Source: Planctomycetota bacterium
Lineage (GTDB): Bacteria; Planctomycetota; UBA11346
Length of the DNA: 64,000 nucleotides
Direction of reading: 5' to 3'
Assembly: GCA_016745075.1 (NCBI GenBank)
Contig: JADGDD010000013.1
Location: 1-64,000 of the forward strand
Below are positions 15,328-24,705 of the stretch, one piece after another. The notes below the pieces were generated by a model. It was not told where the DNA came from and ran no database searches. It saw only the letters and a program-made list of their open reading frames with translations. A program made the translations under genes and the position numbers. Position 1 is the stretch's first letter, and each line of letters starts with the position of its first letter.

Positions 15328-17082
15328 ATGGCCACGGAAGAAAAACAAGATGACGCGGTACAACAAGAGGCTGAGGTACAGTCCGTAGATGCTTCAGAAG
15401 AAACGACAGAAACTCAATCAGATGAGCAAGCAACTGAGCAGCCAACGAAGCCCCCTAGTATTATTCGAAAGGGCTTTGTTTTTGTTCTTGGTGGTGCTTG
15501 TGTGCTTTTTGCCGGGACAGCCCACTTCTTTATGGATTCTTGGGTTCACGCAACGTTGGAAGAAAACCTTGCAGAACGCGGCATCATCCTGCATGAAGAT
15601 ACCAGCATTGAAACCAGTGTCTTTGGCGGATCTGTAGAAATCGACCACTTAAACCTCACCGAAATAGGCCAAGCAGAGCCATTGATTGCCTGTGAACGTG
15701 CCGCTGTGAATGCATCAGTAAGTAGCTTTGCATCAGACACATATGTGATTGAGGAGATGACCCTGACTGATGTACAAGGGTCTTTCCGTCGCCATGCCGA
15801 TGGTTCTATCCCTTTTGCGCAGCCAGAAGATTACGAAGAGGATACGGAAGAGCAGACTGAAGAAGAGCAAGATGAACCCCGAGATTTGTTGGCAGATTAT
15901 AAAGCTGCACAAAAGTGGTATAAACGCTACAAAGAGTGGAAGGGGGATGATGCAGAGCAAACAGTAGAATCATCTTCACCAAAAGCAGAACGCATAGAGC
16001 CAGCCAACTGGCCAGGTGCAGCGTATTTTAAACCGTTGCCTGATCCCAACGAACCAAGTGCCCGTTTTGTTATTGAAAACTTGGCTATTTCTGGTTCTCG
16101 TTTTCAATTGCCAGATGAAACACCTTTTGACCTAACCGCTCTCAGTATTACAGGAGCAGGGGTAAGCAATAAAGTGCTGGCCAACGAACCTATGCATTTG
16201 CGGGTTGAGTTTACGACTGCCAGTGCGGGAAAAGGTTTCTGTGATCTCACTGTTACAGAAACAGGCGGTTCTCTGGAATTTGTACTTACGGGTGTTTCTG
16301 CACATGCTTTATCGCATCCAGCTGTAGCTGGTGATCGTATTTCACAATATAAGCCACAAGGTATTGGTGATCTTGTCTGCTCCGTATCGTGGGAAGGTGA
16401 AGCGTTAACTGGAACGGTTCAAATGACGATTCGTAAGTTCCTTATTGATCCGAATGAAGGCCAATCTGGACAATCTCACATGCTTGCAGTGTTACTCGAA
16501 CATTCTGGCCCTATTGACATTGTTTGGGCTCCAACTGTTTCTGGGACATGGGCTGATCCAGAGTGGGATTTTCAACTTGATCAATTAATTGAACATCTCA
16601 AATCAGAAATGGGTGAAGAATTATTGAAAGAGGTTCTTGGACGCAAATTGCAGGAACGTCTCGATAAGTATGGTATTACATTAGAAGATTTGAATGCAGA
16701 AGCTTTAGAAAAGAAAGCCAGAGAAGAGGCAAGAAAACAGATTGCAGAACAACAAGCACGAGTAGAAGCGGCACAAGCTGAAGCCGAACGAAAATTGGCA
16801 GAAGAGCAGCGCAAAGCGGAAGAAAAATTAGCAGATGAGCGTCGCAAAGCTGAGGAAAAATTAGCGACAGAAAAACGTAAAGCCGCAGAGCTGCAAGCGC
16901 AAAAAGAAAAGGAATTAGCTGAAGAACAAAAGCGTCTTACAGAAGAAGCAAATAAAAAAATAGCCGAAGAGAAGAGGCGGTTAGAAGAGAAAAAACGAGC
17001 GGAGGAAGAAAAAGCAAAACAGAAACTCAAAAAAGAAGGCGAGAAAGCACTTAAAGATAAATTTAAAGGATTGGGGTTCTAA
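15328..17082 (+). CDS. Membrane-anchored AsmA-like protein, TIGR03545 type
   Basis: 584 residues. An acidic cytoplasmic N-terminus precedes one membrane helix (about 46-68), then a long strand-rich region with AsmA/DUF748-like opening (ERGIILHEDTSIETSVFGGS) and a Lys/Glu/Ala-rich coiled coil over the last 120 residues. From memory, TIGR03545 proteins are usually encoded beside TIGR03546 proteins, and the next gene fits TIGR03546; this pairing is the main support for the call. Function is unknown; the fold class suggests lipid handling or envelope assembly. AAGGGG lies 7 bases before the ATG. Confidence 0.78.
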   Translation: MATEEKQDDAVQQEAEVQSVDASEETTETQSDEQATEQPTKPPSIIRKGFVFVLGGACVLFAGTAHFFMDSWVHATLEENLAERGIILHEDTSIETSVFGGSVEIDHLNLTEIGQAEPLIACERAAVNASVSSFASDTYVIEEMTLTDVQGSFRRHADGSIPFAQPEDYEEDTEEQTEEEQDEPRDLLADYKAAQKWYKRYKEWKGDDAEQTVESSSPKAERIEPANWPGAAYFKPLPDPNEPSARFVIENLAISGSRFQLPDETPFDLTALSITGAGVSNKVLANEPMHLRVEFTTASAGKGFCDLTVTETGGSLEFVLTGVSAHALSHPAVAGDRISQYKPQGIGDLVCSVSWEGEALTGTVQMTIRKFLIDPNEGQSGQSHMLAVLLEHSGPIDIVWAPTVSGTWADPEWDFQLDQLIEHLKSEMGEELLKEVLGRKLQERLDKYGITLEDLNAEALEKKAREEARKQIAEQQARVEAAQAEAERKLAEEQRKAEEKLADERRKAEEKLATEKRKAAELQAQKEKELAEEQKRLTEEANKKIAEEKRRLEEKKRAEEEKAKQKLKKEGEKALKDKFKGLGF

Positions 17083-17084
17083 GC

Positions 17085-17615
17085 ATGTTGTTTCTCATAA
17101 AATTATTAAAGAAGTTTCTAAAAGTATTTAACTCGAATGCGGCCCCGTGGCAAATTGGTTTGGCTGCTGCCTTGGGTGTCTTGCTTGGTTTTATACCGCT
17201 TTGGCCAGCAGGCATGGGGCCATCTCCTTTAGCGCTCTGTATCATTGGTGTTGTGTTGGTTTGTAACTGCCATCTTGGTACGGCTCTTATGTTGAGTGGT
17301 TTGAGTGCCGGCCTGAGTTATCTCCTTGCTATTCCTGCTTTGGCTATTGGCAATGCCTGTAGTAGTGTGGCTGAAAGTTTTGCGACCAACAGCTTTTTGT
17401 TTGCCAGCCATCTGTCCCATACCGCTTTTTTGGGACTCAGTATTATTGGTTGCATAGTAGCACCGATAGCCGCAGTGGTTATGATTTGGGCAACCAAGGC
17501 CTTCCGAGAAAAATTGCGAGAAAAACTCTTGGAACGGAAGAAGCTCATCAAAGCAGGCAAGCTTGCGGGTAATGGTATCCTTTTGCGCATTGTGTGTTGG
17601 TTCTTTGATCTGTAA
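17085..17615 (+). CDS. Integral membrane protein, TIGR03546/DUF2062-like
   Basis: 176 residues. A basic N-terminal helix is followed by four or five hydrophobic segments (about 25-45, 52-70, 75-95, 118-138) and a basic amphipathic C-terminal helix (FREKLREKLLERKKLIKAGK). The motif ALGVLLGFIPLWPAG resembles the DUF2062 signature. The start lies 2 bp after the stop of the preceding gene, so translation is probably coupled. The two proteins likely form one inner-membrane complex; function unknown. Confidence 0.82.
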   Translation: MLFLIKLLKKFLKVFNSNAAPWQIGLAAALGVLLGFIPLWPAGMGPSPLALCIIGVVLVCNCHLGTALMLSGLSAGLSYLLAIPALAIGNACSSVAESFATNSFLFASHLSHTAFLGLSIIGCIVAPIAAVVMIWATKAFREKLREKLLERKKLIKAGKLAGNGILLRIVCWFFDL

Positions 17616-17680
17616 GAGGGGGTCACTGAGACTGCCCAGTAATCTCCTTGAGCATGTAAAAAATCAAACAAGATTGGCAT

Positions 17681-18439
17681 ATGGCATTGGTTGATTGGTC
17701 TATAAGTATAATCGGGTACCCGAAGCATGAACGCAGTGGCGTTCCTATGGTAGGGGTCTCGCATATGACCACCTACGAGGCATTGCGCTTTGCAGAGAGT
17801 ATCGGCCAATTTACCGGATGGTTGTTGGTAGATGGTATGCCAGGTCAGATTGATGATGCCCCTCTCTATACACCACATTGGTCGGTTTTGGCTGAACTGT
17901 TTGTTGATGAACGAGTCAATGAAACACAAGGTGTTATGAGCGGAAGCGTGACCTTTGTGAGTGCCGTCCGAGCAGATGGTGAGCCAGCCGAAGGCATAGA
18001 ACTTGGTGTATGGGCGCAAAAACAAGGTCGTTTATGGCTAGAGGTTCATGATAACGAACTCTGCTATTGGGGTGGTTTAAACGATGAGCAAATAGATGCC
18101 TTGCTGGCCTATGTCTGTGCACGGTACCCTGTGCCTTATTCAGAAGAAGTAACGGTTTTGACAGAGCATGATGCAGCCCAATTGCGTACAGGCCTGTTTC
18201 AGCATGGTTGGCAACGCAATGGTGCCTTAGTCCGTGAGGGTGGGCGTTATCCAGTCGTACAGCTTTGGGGCGGTGTTCATAGCGACTGCGTCTTAGATCA
18301 CGGACAGAAACAATTACCATCAGAGGTGAATGTTGGCTGGTCGTTGACCTGTAAGAAAGGGCACTGGACGACAAAATCCTTGAATGTTGTCTGTCCTTTA
18401 GATGACGAGCGTGCTCGTACTTTTGGACGCAATACATGA
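17681..18439 (+). CDS. Hypothetical protein
   Basis: 252 residues; family not recognised. No signal peptide or membrane helix. The pattern of strands and tryptophans (LWLEVHDNELCYWGG, VVQLWGG) suggests a globular cytoplasmic protein. No Shine-Dalgarno is visible before the ATG. It follows the TIGR03546-like gene by 65 bp and is followed at once by a small membrane protein. Confidence 0.72.
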   Translation: MALVDWSISIIGYPKHERSGVPMVGVSHMTTYEALRFAESIGQFTGWLLVDGMPGQIDDAPLYTPHWSVLAELFVDERVNETQGVMSGSVTFVSAVRADGEPAEGIELGVWAQKQGRLWLEVHDNELCYWGGLNDEQIDALLAYVCARYPVPYSEEVTVLTEHDAAQLRTGLFQHGWQRNGALVREGGRYPVVQLWGGVHSDCVLDHGQKQLPSEVNVGWSLTCKKGHWTTKSLNVVCPLDDERARTFGRNT

Positions 18440-18449
18440 GTGTTGTTTG

Positions 18450-19001
18450 GTGAGAGCAGCTACAAGACCAGCATCGCATTGGCGCAGGGATTGGCGGTAT
18501 ATTGTAGCAATACTGTGCGGTTTAGTTGGGTTTTATTTCTATTGGCCATGGCTCTCAAATACTTTTTATCGAGCTCGTTTATTGCATGTGCTTGCCGAGC
18601 CAATTGTAGTTGAATCTGAAGCGGCTGGTTCAGAACAGGCCGCCTTGCGAGTATATTTTGAAGCAGAAGTGCCTTTGGCTGGTCAAATTCGTGTACCAAT
18701 GGGGTCTTTACTCTGCGATGAGCGTGGTGAACCTGCCCCATTTCAGGCGGATAGAGCGTCTATAGAAGAAATTGTTATATCATTTAAAGAATTGGGTTTA
18801 CATGAGATAGAAGCCTACGCGTGGTTTGCGGATGAAGAAGAATCAGAACCACTCTTGTATATTCCATTGCTGCACGATGCCGCATGGCAACGTGGTTTTG
18901 GCTTATTACTGTTACTGGCGCCAATTGCCTTAACCCTGTCCACAGCTCTGAATCACCTACTTCAGCGGCTGCTACTAAAAAGAGTCAACCAGAAGCGTTA
19001 A
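18450..19001 (+). CDS. Hypothetical protein with two membrane helices
   Basis: About 183 residues from GTG 18450; ATG 18402 is an alternative that would overlap the preceding gene by 38 bp. A hydrophobic segment near the N-terminus (YIVAILCGLVGFYFYWPWLS), a strand-rich extracytoplasmic domain of about 110 residues, and a second helix (GFGLLLLLAPIALTLSTAL) before a basic tail. This topology places the middle domain in the periplasm. Family not recognised. Neither start has a good ribosome binding site. Confidence 0.68.
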   Translation: MRAATRPASHWRRDWRYIVAILCGLVGFYFYWPWLSNTFYRARLLHVLAEPIVVESEAAGSEQAALRVYFEAEVPLAGQIRVPMGSLLCDERGEPAPFQADRASIEEIVISFKELGLHEIEAYAWFADEEESEPLLYIPLLHDAAWQRGFGLLLLLAPIALTLSTALNHLLQRLLLKRVNQKR

Positions 19002-19088
19002 CCAGCGTTAGACTCTTTGTAGTGTCGTCTCAAGAACGTTGCCTTCATCCACGGCTTGCTCAGAGATGCTTACAGAAGGAGAATAGAC

Positions 19089-19793
19089 ATGATTCGTCTG
19101 GTTGTTTTACTGTGTTGTTGTAGTTTTGCACCACTTTGGTCGGCAGTAGAAAAACAGTCTCCTGTTTGGAAGCTGCCCGTTCATAGAGTTACAGAAGCTC
19201 AAGAAGTTCATGGAACAGTGCAAGGCCAGCGTTTTTGGATACGTATTCATCCACCCAAAGTTGAATACGGTAATGGTCTACTGTGTGAACTATTGTATAC
19301 CCCAGCTAGCGAACAAGAGCTAGGAGGAGCCTATTTAGGTGACCATCCATTCATCTTATTAGATAAACACTATCGTTTGATCGCATGGAATGAACGTGCA
19401 GCCAGCATGAGCAGTGTTGAATTTCGTGGCGGGGATATTGGTTATGCAGTGACTCGGGAGGTGATTGAGTCTGATGAGTCTAAGGTTTATGATCGAACTT
19501 TAGCAGGTTCCAAGGCTTGGAGTCTACAGCTTGTACCCATCTTGTTGGCGGTAGTAGCGGAGAAAGAAGGCAATTTACATATTCCTGTAAGAGACTTTTT
19601 GGGCCTGAACAGTGAAGAAACATTAACCGCAACAGTGAATGCGGGTGCTATTTCTATCAGCGGCTACCAAGAGTTGATGCCAAGCTGGGATAGCACGGGG
19701 CGCTTATCAGCTCTGAACAAATCAGATGGAACATCCTTACTAAGTGTTACAGCTCGAAAAACGGCGAGTACTGGGTGGAACAAATCTGAATAG
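19089..19793 (+). CDS. Exported hypothetical protein
   Basis: 234 residues. The start at 19089 is set by AAGGAG (19076-19081) and opens a signal peptide (MIRLVVLLCCCSFAPLWSA). The mature part is strand-rich; I see no catalytic motif or family signature. It follows the two-helix membrane protein by 87 bp and may belong to the same envelope group. Confidence 0.75.
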   Translation: MIRLVVLLCCCSFAPLWSAVEKQSPVWKLPVHRVTEAQEVHGTVQGQRFWIRIHPPKVEYGNGLLCELLYTPASEQELGGAYLGDHPFILLDKHYRLIAWNERAASMSSVEFRGGDIGYAVTREVIESDESKVYDRTLAGSKAWSLQLVPILLAVVAEKEGNLHIPVRDFLGLNSEETLTATVNAGAISISGYQELMPSWDSTGRLSALNKSDGTSLLSVTARKTASTGWNKSE

Positions 19794-20058
19794 AGGGTTG
19801 AAGGGCAGGCAGTTTGTTGTCGTAAAGTTCTTCAATTTATTATCAGGAGATAGACGATAGGAGCAGTTGAAGTCTACTTATTCATGATATTTTGTACTAA
19901 AAGTTCCGTTTTGGCTATCTTGAGTAGGCCCCGTTGCAGAAAAAGTGTGAAAGAGAGACAAACAGGATATAGGTGGCGAGTGTAGGTTGTTTACCCCAGT
20001 TTCTTCTGGCTGCGCTTTAGCTTGCGGTTTGATGAAAGGAGGGGATACTCCTACCGTT

Positions 20059-21039
20059 ATGCAAATATTACTACGTACACTCCTCTACCTCATCTGTCTC
20101 ACAGTTGGCGTTCTCCTGATGGCTTGGGCAAAGGACCCATCACTGGTTCATGGTTGGCAGGCTCATATTCATTCCTTAGAGGATGAGCGCTATTGGATGC
20201 TGGCAGCTGTTGGTGCTGGTGGCTTATGCGTGTTTATTGTTGTGTTCAGTATCTATCGTTCGTGGATGCAACATCGTTTTTCACGTGATGTTACTTATAC
20301 AACTGCTTTAGGGCAGGTGAGTGTGAGTTTACTTGCGATTGAAGAGGCGCTTTCTCGTTCGGTTGAGCGCGAAACTGGTGTACGGAAAGTGCGGATCAAT
20401 GTCTATGAAGACCGCCATCGTCGGATGATCATTATTGAGTGTATCATGACTTTGTGGGATGATGCAAATGTAACAGCATGGAACCGTCGGTGCCAAGAGA
20501 TTATTCAACGCCGTTTTCAAGAGTTGATGCCAGATCAGACCGCCGTGCAAATCCATATTCGTATGCATCGCTTACGTCAGCGGCCAGAAGATAAAAAAGC
20601 AGATAAAGAAGCCTTGAAAAACGGAACAACAACAGTTGACCGTTCGCAAGCCATTACGGAAGTTGCTCCATCAGTAGATCGCAGAGAAACAATCAATCAA
20701 GATTGGCAAAATGAACAAGCGTCACTGCACCCTGCACCAGCACCTGTTGGTCAAGTACCAGTAGAGCCGAAGGTTTCTCCTGATGATTTACCGTTGGCAG
20801 TAGAAGTAGACCGTACAGAAACGGATAGTGAAGTCGCCATAGCCGATTTTCCACAAGAAGTGGTTGAAGTCGACAGCATTGACCCGTCTCGTATTCAAAC
20901 AAGCAGCAGTACAGAGGCAGAAGAGGATTTTGATGATCTGTATTTTGGCCCAAGTTACCCAGTTGTCCCTGATCAAGAAATTGAATCAGATTATTCTGGT
21001 AGTGCTTTGCCGGCCGAACCAAAACCCAAAAAACCTTAG
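20059..21039 (+). CDS. AmaP-like membrane-anchor protein
   Basis: About 326 residues. Two hydrophobic helices (about 3-25 and 48-70 from this start) are followed by a domain with TTALGQVSVSLLAIEEALSR and VRKVRINVYED, the inverted Asp23-like pattern of the AmaP family that tethers Asp23 proteins to the membrane in Firmicutes. The last 130 residues are acidic and disordered. No Asp23/Gls24 partner is in the window. ATG 20032 is an alternative start; AGGAGGGG at 20037-20044 is too far from 20059 to be ideal. dusB follows after 14 bp. Confidence 0.72.
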   Translation: MQILLRTLLYLICLTVGVLLMAWAKDPSLVHGWQAHIHSLEDERYWMLAAVGAGGLCVFIVVFSIYRSWMQHRFSRDVTYTTALGQVSVSLLAIEEALSRSVERETGVRKVRINVYEDRHRRMIIIECIMTLWDDANVTAWNRRCQEIIQRRFQELMPDQTAVQIHIRMHRLRQRPEDKKADKEALKNGTTTVDRSQAITEVAPSVDRRETINQDWQNEQASLHPAPAPVGQVPVEPKVSPDDLPLAVEVDRTETDSEVAIADFPQEVVEVDSIDPSRIQTSSSTEAEEDFDDLYFGPSYPVVPDQEIESDYSGSALPAEPKPKKP

Positions 21040-21053
21040 AGTCGCCTGTATAC

Positions 21054-22052
21054 ATGACAACAGCATATATTCACCCGCTTGATATTGGGTCGGTTCATCT
21101 TGAAAACAATGTCACACTTGCGCCAATGGCAGGTTTTACAAATGTCGCATTTCGCTTAATTGCCAAACAAGTGGGTGGATGTGGTTTGGTTGCCAGTGAA
21201 ATGGTGGCAGCATTATCGCCAGATGCGAGTCATAATTCAAAACGTTTTGCTATACAAACCCGTACCGTACCAGAAGAAAAACCGGTTGCGATGCAAGTTT
21301 ACGGGCGAGAACCGTCATGGTGCGCAGATATAGCTCAACGCCTGCATGGTGCGGGCGCAGATATTATTGATTTGAATTGCGGCTGTCCGGTTAAGAAAGC
21401 AAAACAATCTGGTTCTGGTGTTGCCCTCATGCGTGAACCGGAACAAGTCGGTAAGATTGTTGCGGCAATGTGTGCAGCTGTTACCTGTCCAGTTATGGTA
21501 AAAATGCGGCTTGGCTTTGATGCAGAAAATCAAAATGCCATAGAAGTGGGGCATGCAGCTGTAGAAAATGGCGCTGTTGCTCTATGTGTCCATGCACGTA
21601 CAGGGGAAAATAAACATGGCACAGATATTGATTTAGCAGGTTTAGCCGCAGTAAAAGAATCTACCACTGTTCCGGTGCTAGCGAATGGTGATATGCATGT
21701 GGCTGAAAATATTCGTCGTGCAAAAGATGAAGCGGGTGTTGATGGCTATAGTATAGGCCGTGCAGCTTGTGGTGATCCGTGGTTGTTTCGTAATCTTATT
21801 GCGGAATTAACCGGTGGAGAACTGTATAACCCGAGTATTGTAGAGCGGCGTGATTTGCTTGAACAACATTTTGATATTATTGTCTCATTGTTTGGTGAAG
21901 AACGTGGCTGTCGCATTATGCGCAAATATACATTCTTTTATTGCAACGGTTTGCCCGGTGTACGCAAATTCCGTAATGATTTTATGCAAATCAAAAGCGT
22001 AGAGCAATTTAATAAGGTGGTGAGCAACTTCTTTGGTCAGCTCAGGTCTTAA
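21054..22052 (+). CDS. dusB: tRNA-dihydrouridine synthase
   Basis: 332 residues. The FMN-binding start LAPMAGFTNVAFRLIAKQVG, the catalytic-cysteine block IIDLNCGCPVKKAKQSGSG, VMVKMRLGFD and ALCVHARTGENKH are the standard Dus motifs; overall it is closest to DusB. It reduces uridine in the D-loop of tRNAs with NADPH. It follows the AmaP-like gene by 14 bp and no strong ribosome binding site is seen before its ATG, so coupling to the upstream gene is possible. Confidence 0.93.
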   Translation: MTTAYIHPLDIGSVHLENNVTLAPMAGFTNVAFRLIAKQVGGCGLVASEMVAALSPDASHNSKRFAIQTRTVPEEKPVAMQVYGREPSWCADIAQRLHGAGADIIDLNCGCPVKKAKQSGSGVALMREPEQVGKIVAAMCAAVTCPVMVKMRLGFDAENQNAIEVGHAAVENGAVALCVHARTGENKHGTDIDLAGLAAVKESTTVPVLANGDMHVAENIRRAKDEAGVDGYSIGRAACGDPWLFRNLIAELTGGELYNPSIVERRDLLEQHFDIIVSLFGEERGCRIMRKYTFFYCNGLPGVRKFRNDFMQIKSVEQFNKVVSNFFGQLRS

Positions 22053-22271
22053 CGTACAGGTTCAGAGACTAGAATTATTGGGAATTTAAGAAGATGTAAT
22101 GGTCGGTAAATTCATCACATGTCTGAGATACTTTTGCTAGAAGTAAGAGAGCGTTTATGGAAGTGCCCATCTAACCTCTGTTGCCAAGAATCTCTATTAT
22201 TTCTTCTGTCTTTTATCTTTTTATCAAACAGGAATAGGATGTCTGCGTAAGGCATGTAAGAAGGGAACAAA

Positions 22272-23423
22272 ATGGATATTACCACAGCAGTACAAGATCG
22301 TTACGGAGCAGCAGCAAATGAGCGGGAAGAGGCATTGTGTTGCCCAATCGCTGATTATGACCCTGCATTTCTGAAAGTAATTCCACAGGAAGTACTTGAT
22401 CGTGATTATGGATGTGGTGATCCTTCTCGTTTTGTTCGTGAAGATGATGTAGTGCTCGACCTCGGCTCAGGTGGTGGAAAAATTTGTTTTATCGCAAGTC
22501 AAATGGTTGGTAAGAAAGGTCGTATTATTGGTGTAGACCGTAACCGTGATATGTTAGATCTTGCTGAATCAGCACGCACGCAGGTGGCAGAAAAGACGGG
22601 CCTAGATAACGTTGAGTTTCGCGTTGGGAATATTCAAGACCTACAATTAAACCTTGCTCGTTTAGATGAATGGCTGGTAAAAAACCCGGTTCATAAACGT
22701 GAAGACCTTTTTGCCTTGCACGCAGAAGAGCAACGTTTGCGCACAGAAGAGCCACTTGTTGCTGATGAAAGTATTGATGTTGTTTTATCGAACTGTGTAT
22801 TGAATTTGGTTGGTGAAGAAGAACGTCTGCAAATGTTTGAAGAATTATTTCGGGTGGTAAAAGTTGGTGGCCGCGTAGCTATTTCAGATATTGTTTGTGA
22901 TGAAGATGTGCCAGAACATTTACGTAATGATGAAGAACTGTGGTCTGGCTGTATTAGTGGTGCGTTCCGCGAAGATTTATTTATACAAGCATTTGTTGAT
23001 GCTGGTTTTTATGGCGTGCAACTGGTGAAGCGTGATTCTCAGCCGTGGAAAGTAGTGGAAGGCATAGAGTTCCGTGCAGTAACCGTTATTGCCTACAAGG
23101 GTAAAGAAGGTGCCTGTAAAGAAGGTAACCATGCGGTTGTCTATCCTGGTCCGTGGAAAGAAGTACATGATGATGATGGACATATTTACAAACGTGGTGA
23201 AGCAATTGCTGTTTGTAGCAAAACCTATGGTATTTTAACCAAAGAGCCTTACGCCTCTCAGGTGATAGGTCTGCCGCCCTATCAAGAGATACCTGCACAT
23301 GAACAAGGTGATTTTGATTGTTCGCGCGATGTTATTCGCCATGCCCAAGAAACCAAAAATGGTGTGATGCCTAGTAACTATAGTTCTGCGCAGGATTGTT
23401 GTGCAGAAGGAGGGTGTTGCTAG
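22272..23423 (+). CDS. arsM: Arsenite methyltransferase (ArsM-like) with C-terminal Cys cluster
   Basis: 383 residues. The opening EREEALCCPIADYD and GCGDPSRFVREDDVVLDLGS match ArsM-type SAM methyltransferases; DLGSGGGK is the SAM-binding glycine loop and VVLSNCVLNL the conserved cysteine block of As(III) methyltransferases. Between them is an insert (about 118-155) not seen in minimal ArsM. The protein ends DCCAEGGCC, a metal-thiol tail. It should methylate arsenite with SAM. AAGGG lies 5 bases before the ATG. It is followed directly by arsC, which supports an arsenic role. The symbol is assigned at family level. Confidence 0.8.
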   Translation: MDITTAVQDRYGAAANEREEALCCPIADYDPAFLKVIPQEVLDRDYGCGDPSRFVREDDVVLDLGSGGGKICFIASQMVGKKGRIIGVDRNRDMLDLAESARTQVAEKTGLDNVEFRVGNIQDLQLNLARLDEWLVKNPVHKREDLFALHAEEQRLRTEEPLVADESIDVVLSNCVLNLVGEEERLQMFEELFRVVKVGGRVAISDIVCDEDVPEHLRNDEELWSGCISGAFREDLFIQAFVDAGFYGVQLVKRDSQPWKVVEGIEFRAVTVIAYKGKEGACKEGNHAVVYPGPWKEVHDDDGHIYKRGEAIAVCSKTYGILTKEPYASQVIGLPPYQEIPAHEQGDFDCSRDVIRHAQETKNGVMPSNYSSAQDCCAEGGCC

Positions 23424-23885
23424 ATGCCAGATACTGATCATAAATTAAAAGTATTATTCTTATGTACGGGGAATTCTTGTCGCTCACAGATGGCAGAAGG
23501 CTGGACGCGGGCAATAAAGGGTGATCTTATAGAAGCGTATAGCGCTGGTGTGGAAACCCATGGATTAAACCCAAACGCAGTGCGTGTGATGAATGAAGCT
23601 GGTGTGGACATTACTTCGCAAAAGTCTCAACATATAGACGAATTTGAGGCAAATGATCTTGATGTTGTTATTACCGTCTGTAGTCATGCGCACGATTGTT
23701 GTCCAGATTTTAAGGGTCAAGCACATGTCGTACACATGGCTTTTGATGACCCGCCTAAGCTTGCAAAGGAATTACTTGCAGGCGGTGCTTCTGAAGAAGA
23801 AGCTTTGAGTTGTTACCGTCGTGTGCGAGATGATATTCGTGCGTATATAGAAACACTCCCTGCGGTTTTAACTCAGGGCACTTAG
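23424..23885 (+). CDS. arsC: Arsenate reductase, low-molecular-weight phosphatase type
   Basis: 153 residues. The P-loop FLCTGNSCRSQ holds the nucleophilic Cys14; the redox cysteines Cys86 and Cys92/93 in TVCSHAHDCC match the Cys10/Cys82/Cys89 relay of thioredoxin-coupled ArsC. It reduces arsenate to arsenite, the substrate of the upstream methyltransferase. The ATG directly follows the stop codon of arsM, so the two are translationally coupled. Confidence 0.94.
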   Translation: MPDTDHKLKVLFLCTGNSCRSQMAEGWTRAIKGDLIEAYSAGVETHGLNPNAVRVMNEAGVDITSQKSQHIDEFEANDLDVVITVCSHAHDCCPDFKGQAHVVHMAFDDPPKLAKELLAGGASEEEALSCYRRVRDDIRAYIETLPAVLTQGT

Positions 23886-23889
23886 TGAT

Positions 23890-24594
23890 ATGTCCGTTAC
23901 CTTTATAGGAGATGTACACGGGCAATATCGGCAATTACAGGAATTATTGCCACAGTGTTGCGGAGAAATAATCTTTGTCGGGGACCTTATTGATAGGGGC
24001 CCCGATTCTCGTTTAGTGATTGATTGTGTTGCCGAATTATGCCAGCAGGGCAAGGCTCGCTGTGTGCTCGGTAATCATGAATACCAACTGTTACGAGGTC
24101 TCGGTGTACCAGAACGGGGCATACCACGAGATGACGGGTACAATGGGATGTGGTGGCATTACGGCGGTCAAGAAATGGCTGCCAGCTTTAATGTTGCGCC
24201 TTTTGATGATGATGGCTTGCGTAAAGCTCTTGATTGGCGTCTGCTTTGGTTGGCAGATTTACCGTGGTTTCTTACAGGAACGGTACATGAGCACAGATTC
24301 ATTGTTGTTCACGCTTGCCTAGAACTTGGCCGCTCAACAGCAGAGCAATTAGAAGAATTACAAGACCCCACACATCTTTGGATGGCAGTAGAGCAGCCAC
24401 ATTGTCTCTATGGCCGGACTATGCCAACGCCCAAGGACTTTCCAGCAGATACCGTTTTAGTGAGCGGCCATACCGTTATGGAACAGGTTGTTTATACGTC
24501 AGATCGTATTTGCTGCGATACCAGCGGTGGTCGCGGTTTCGGCCCACTGAGTGGTATCCAATGGCCAACAGGAACCGTGATAGCAGCCTGGTAA
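23890..24594 (+). CDS. Calcineurin-like metallophosphoesterase (PPP family)
   Basis: 234 residues. The three metal-binding blocks of PPP phosphatases are present: GDVHGQ (residues about 6-11), GDLIDRGPDS (about 33-42) and GNHEYQ (about 63-68), plus a later HTVM histidine (SGHTVME). It should hydrolyse phosphoesters such as phosphoserine or a dinucleoside polyphosphate. It begins 4 bp after arsC and is therefore in the same operon, although no arsenic link is known for the family. Confidence 0.92.
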   Translation: MSVTFIGDVHGQYRQLQELLPQCCGEIIFVGDLIDRGPDSRLVIDCVAELCQQGKARCVLGNHEYQLLRGLGVPERGIPRDDGYNGMWWHYGGQEMAASFNVAPFDDDGLRKALDWRLLWLADLPWFLTGTVHEHRFIVVHACLELGRSTAEQLEELQDPTHLWMAVEQPHCLYGRTMPTPKDFPADTVLVSGHTVMEQVVYTSDRICCDTSGGRGFGPLSGIQWPTGTVIAAW

Positions 24595-24705
24595 TATAAT
24601 ACAGTTACAAATTATGGTTTTGCTAAGACGAGTTACAGTATTTGTTGTGAAGCAAAATTATTATAATAAGAAAAACTACGGAGTGAAGTTCGGGTAGCCT
24701 TTATC

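Noticed and set aside
17318..18025. 235-codon minus-strand frame across 17.3-18.0 kb
   Set aside because: It overlaps two plus-strand genes with better support, and its translation has no recognisable pattern.
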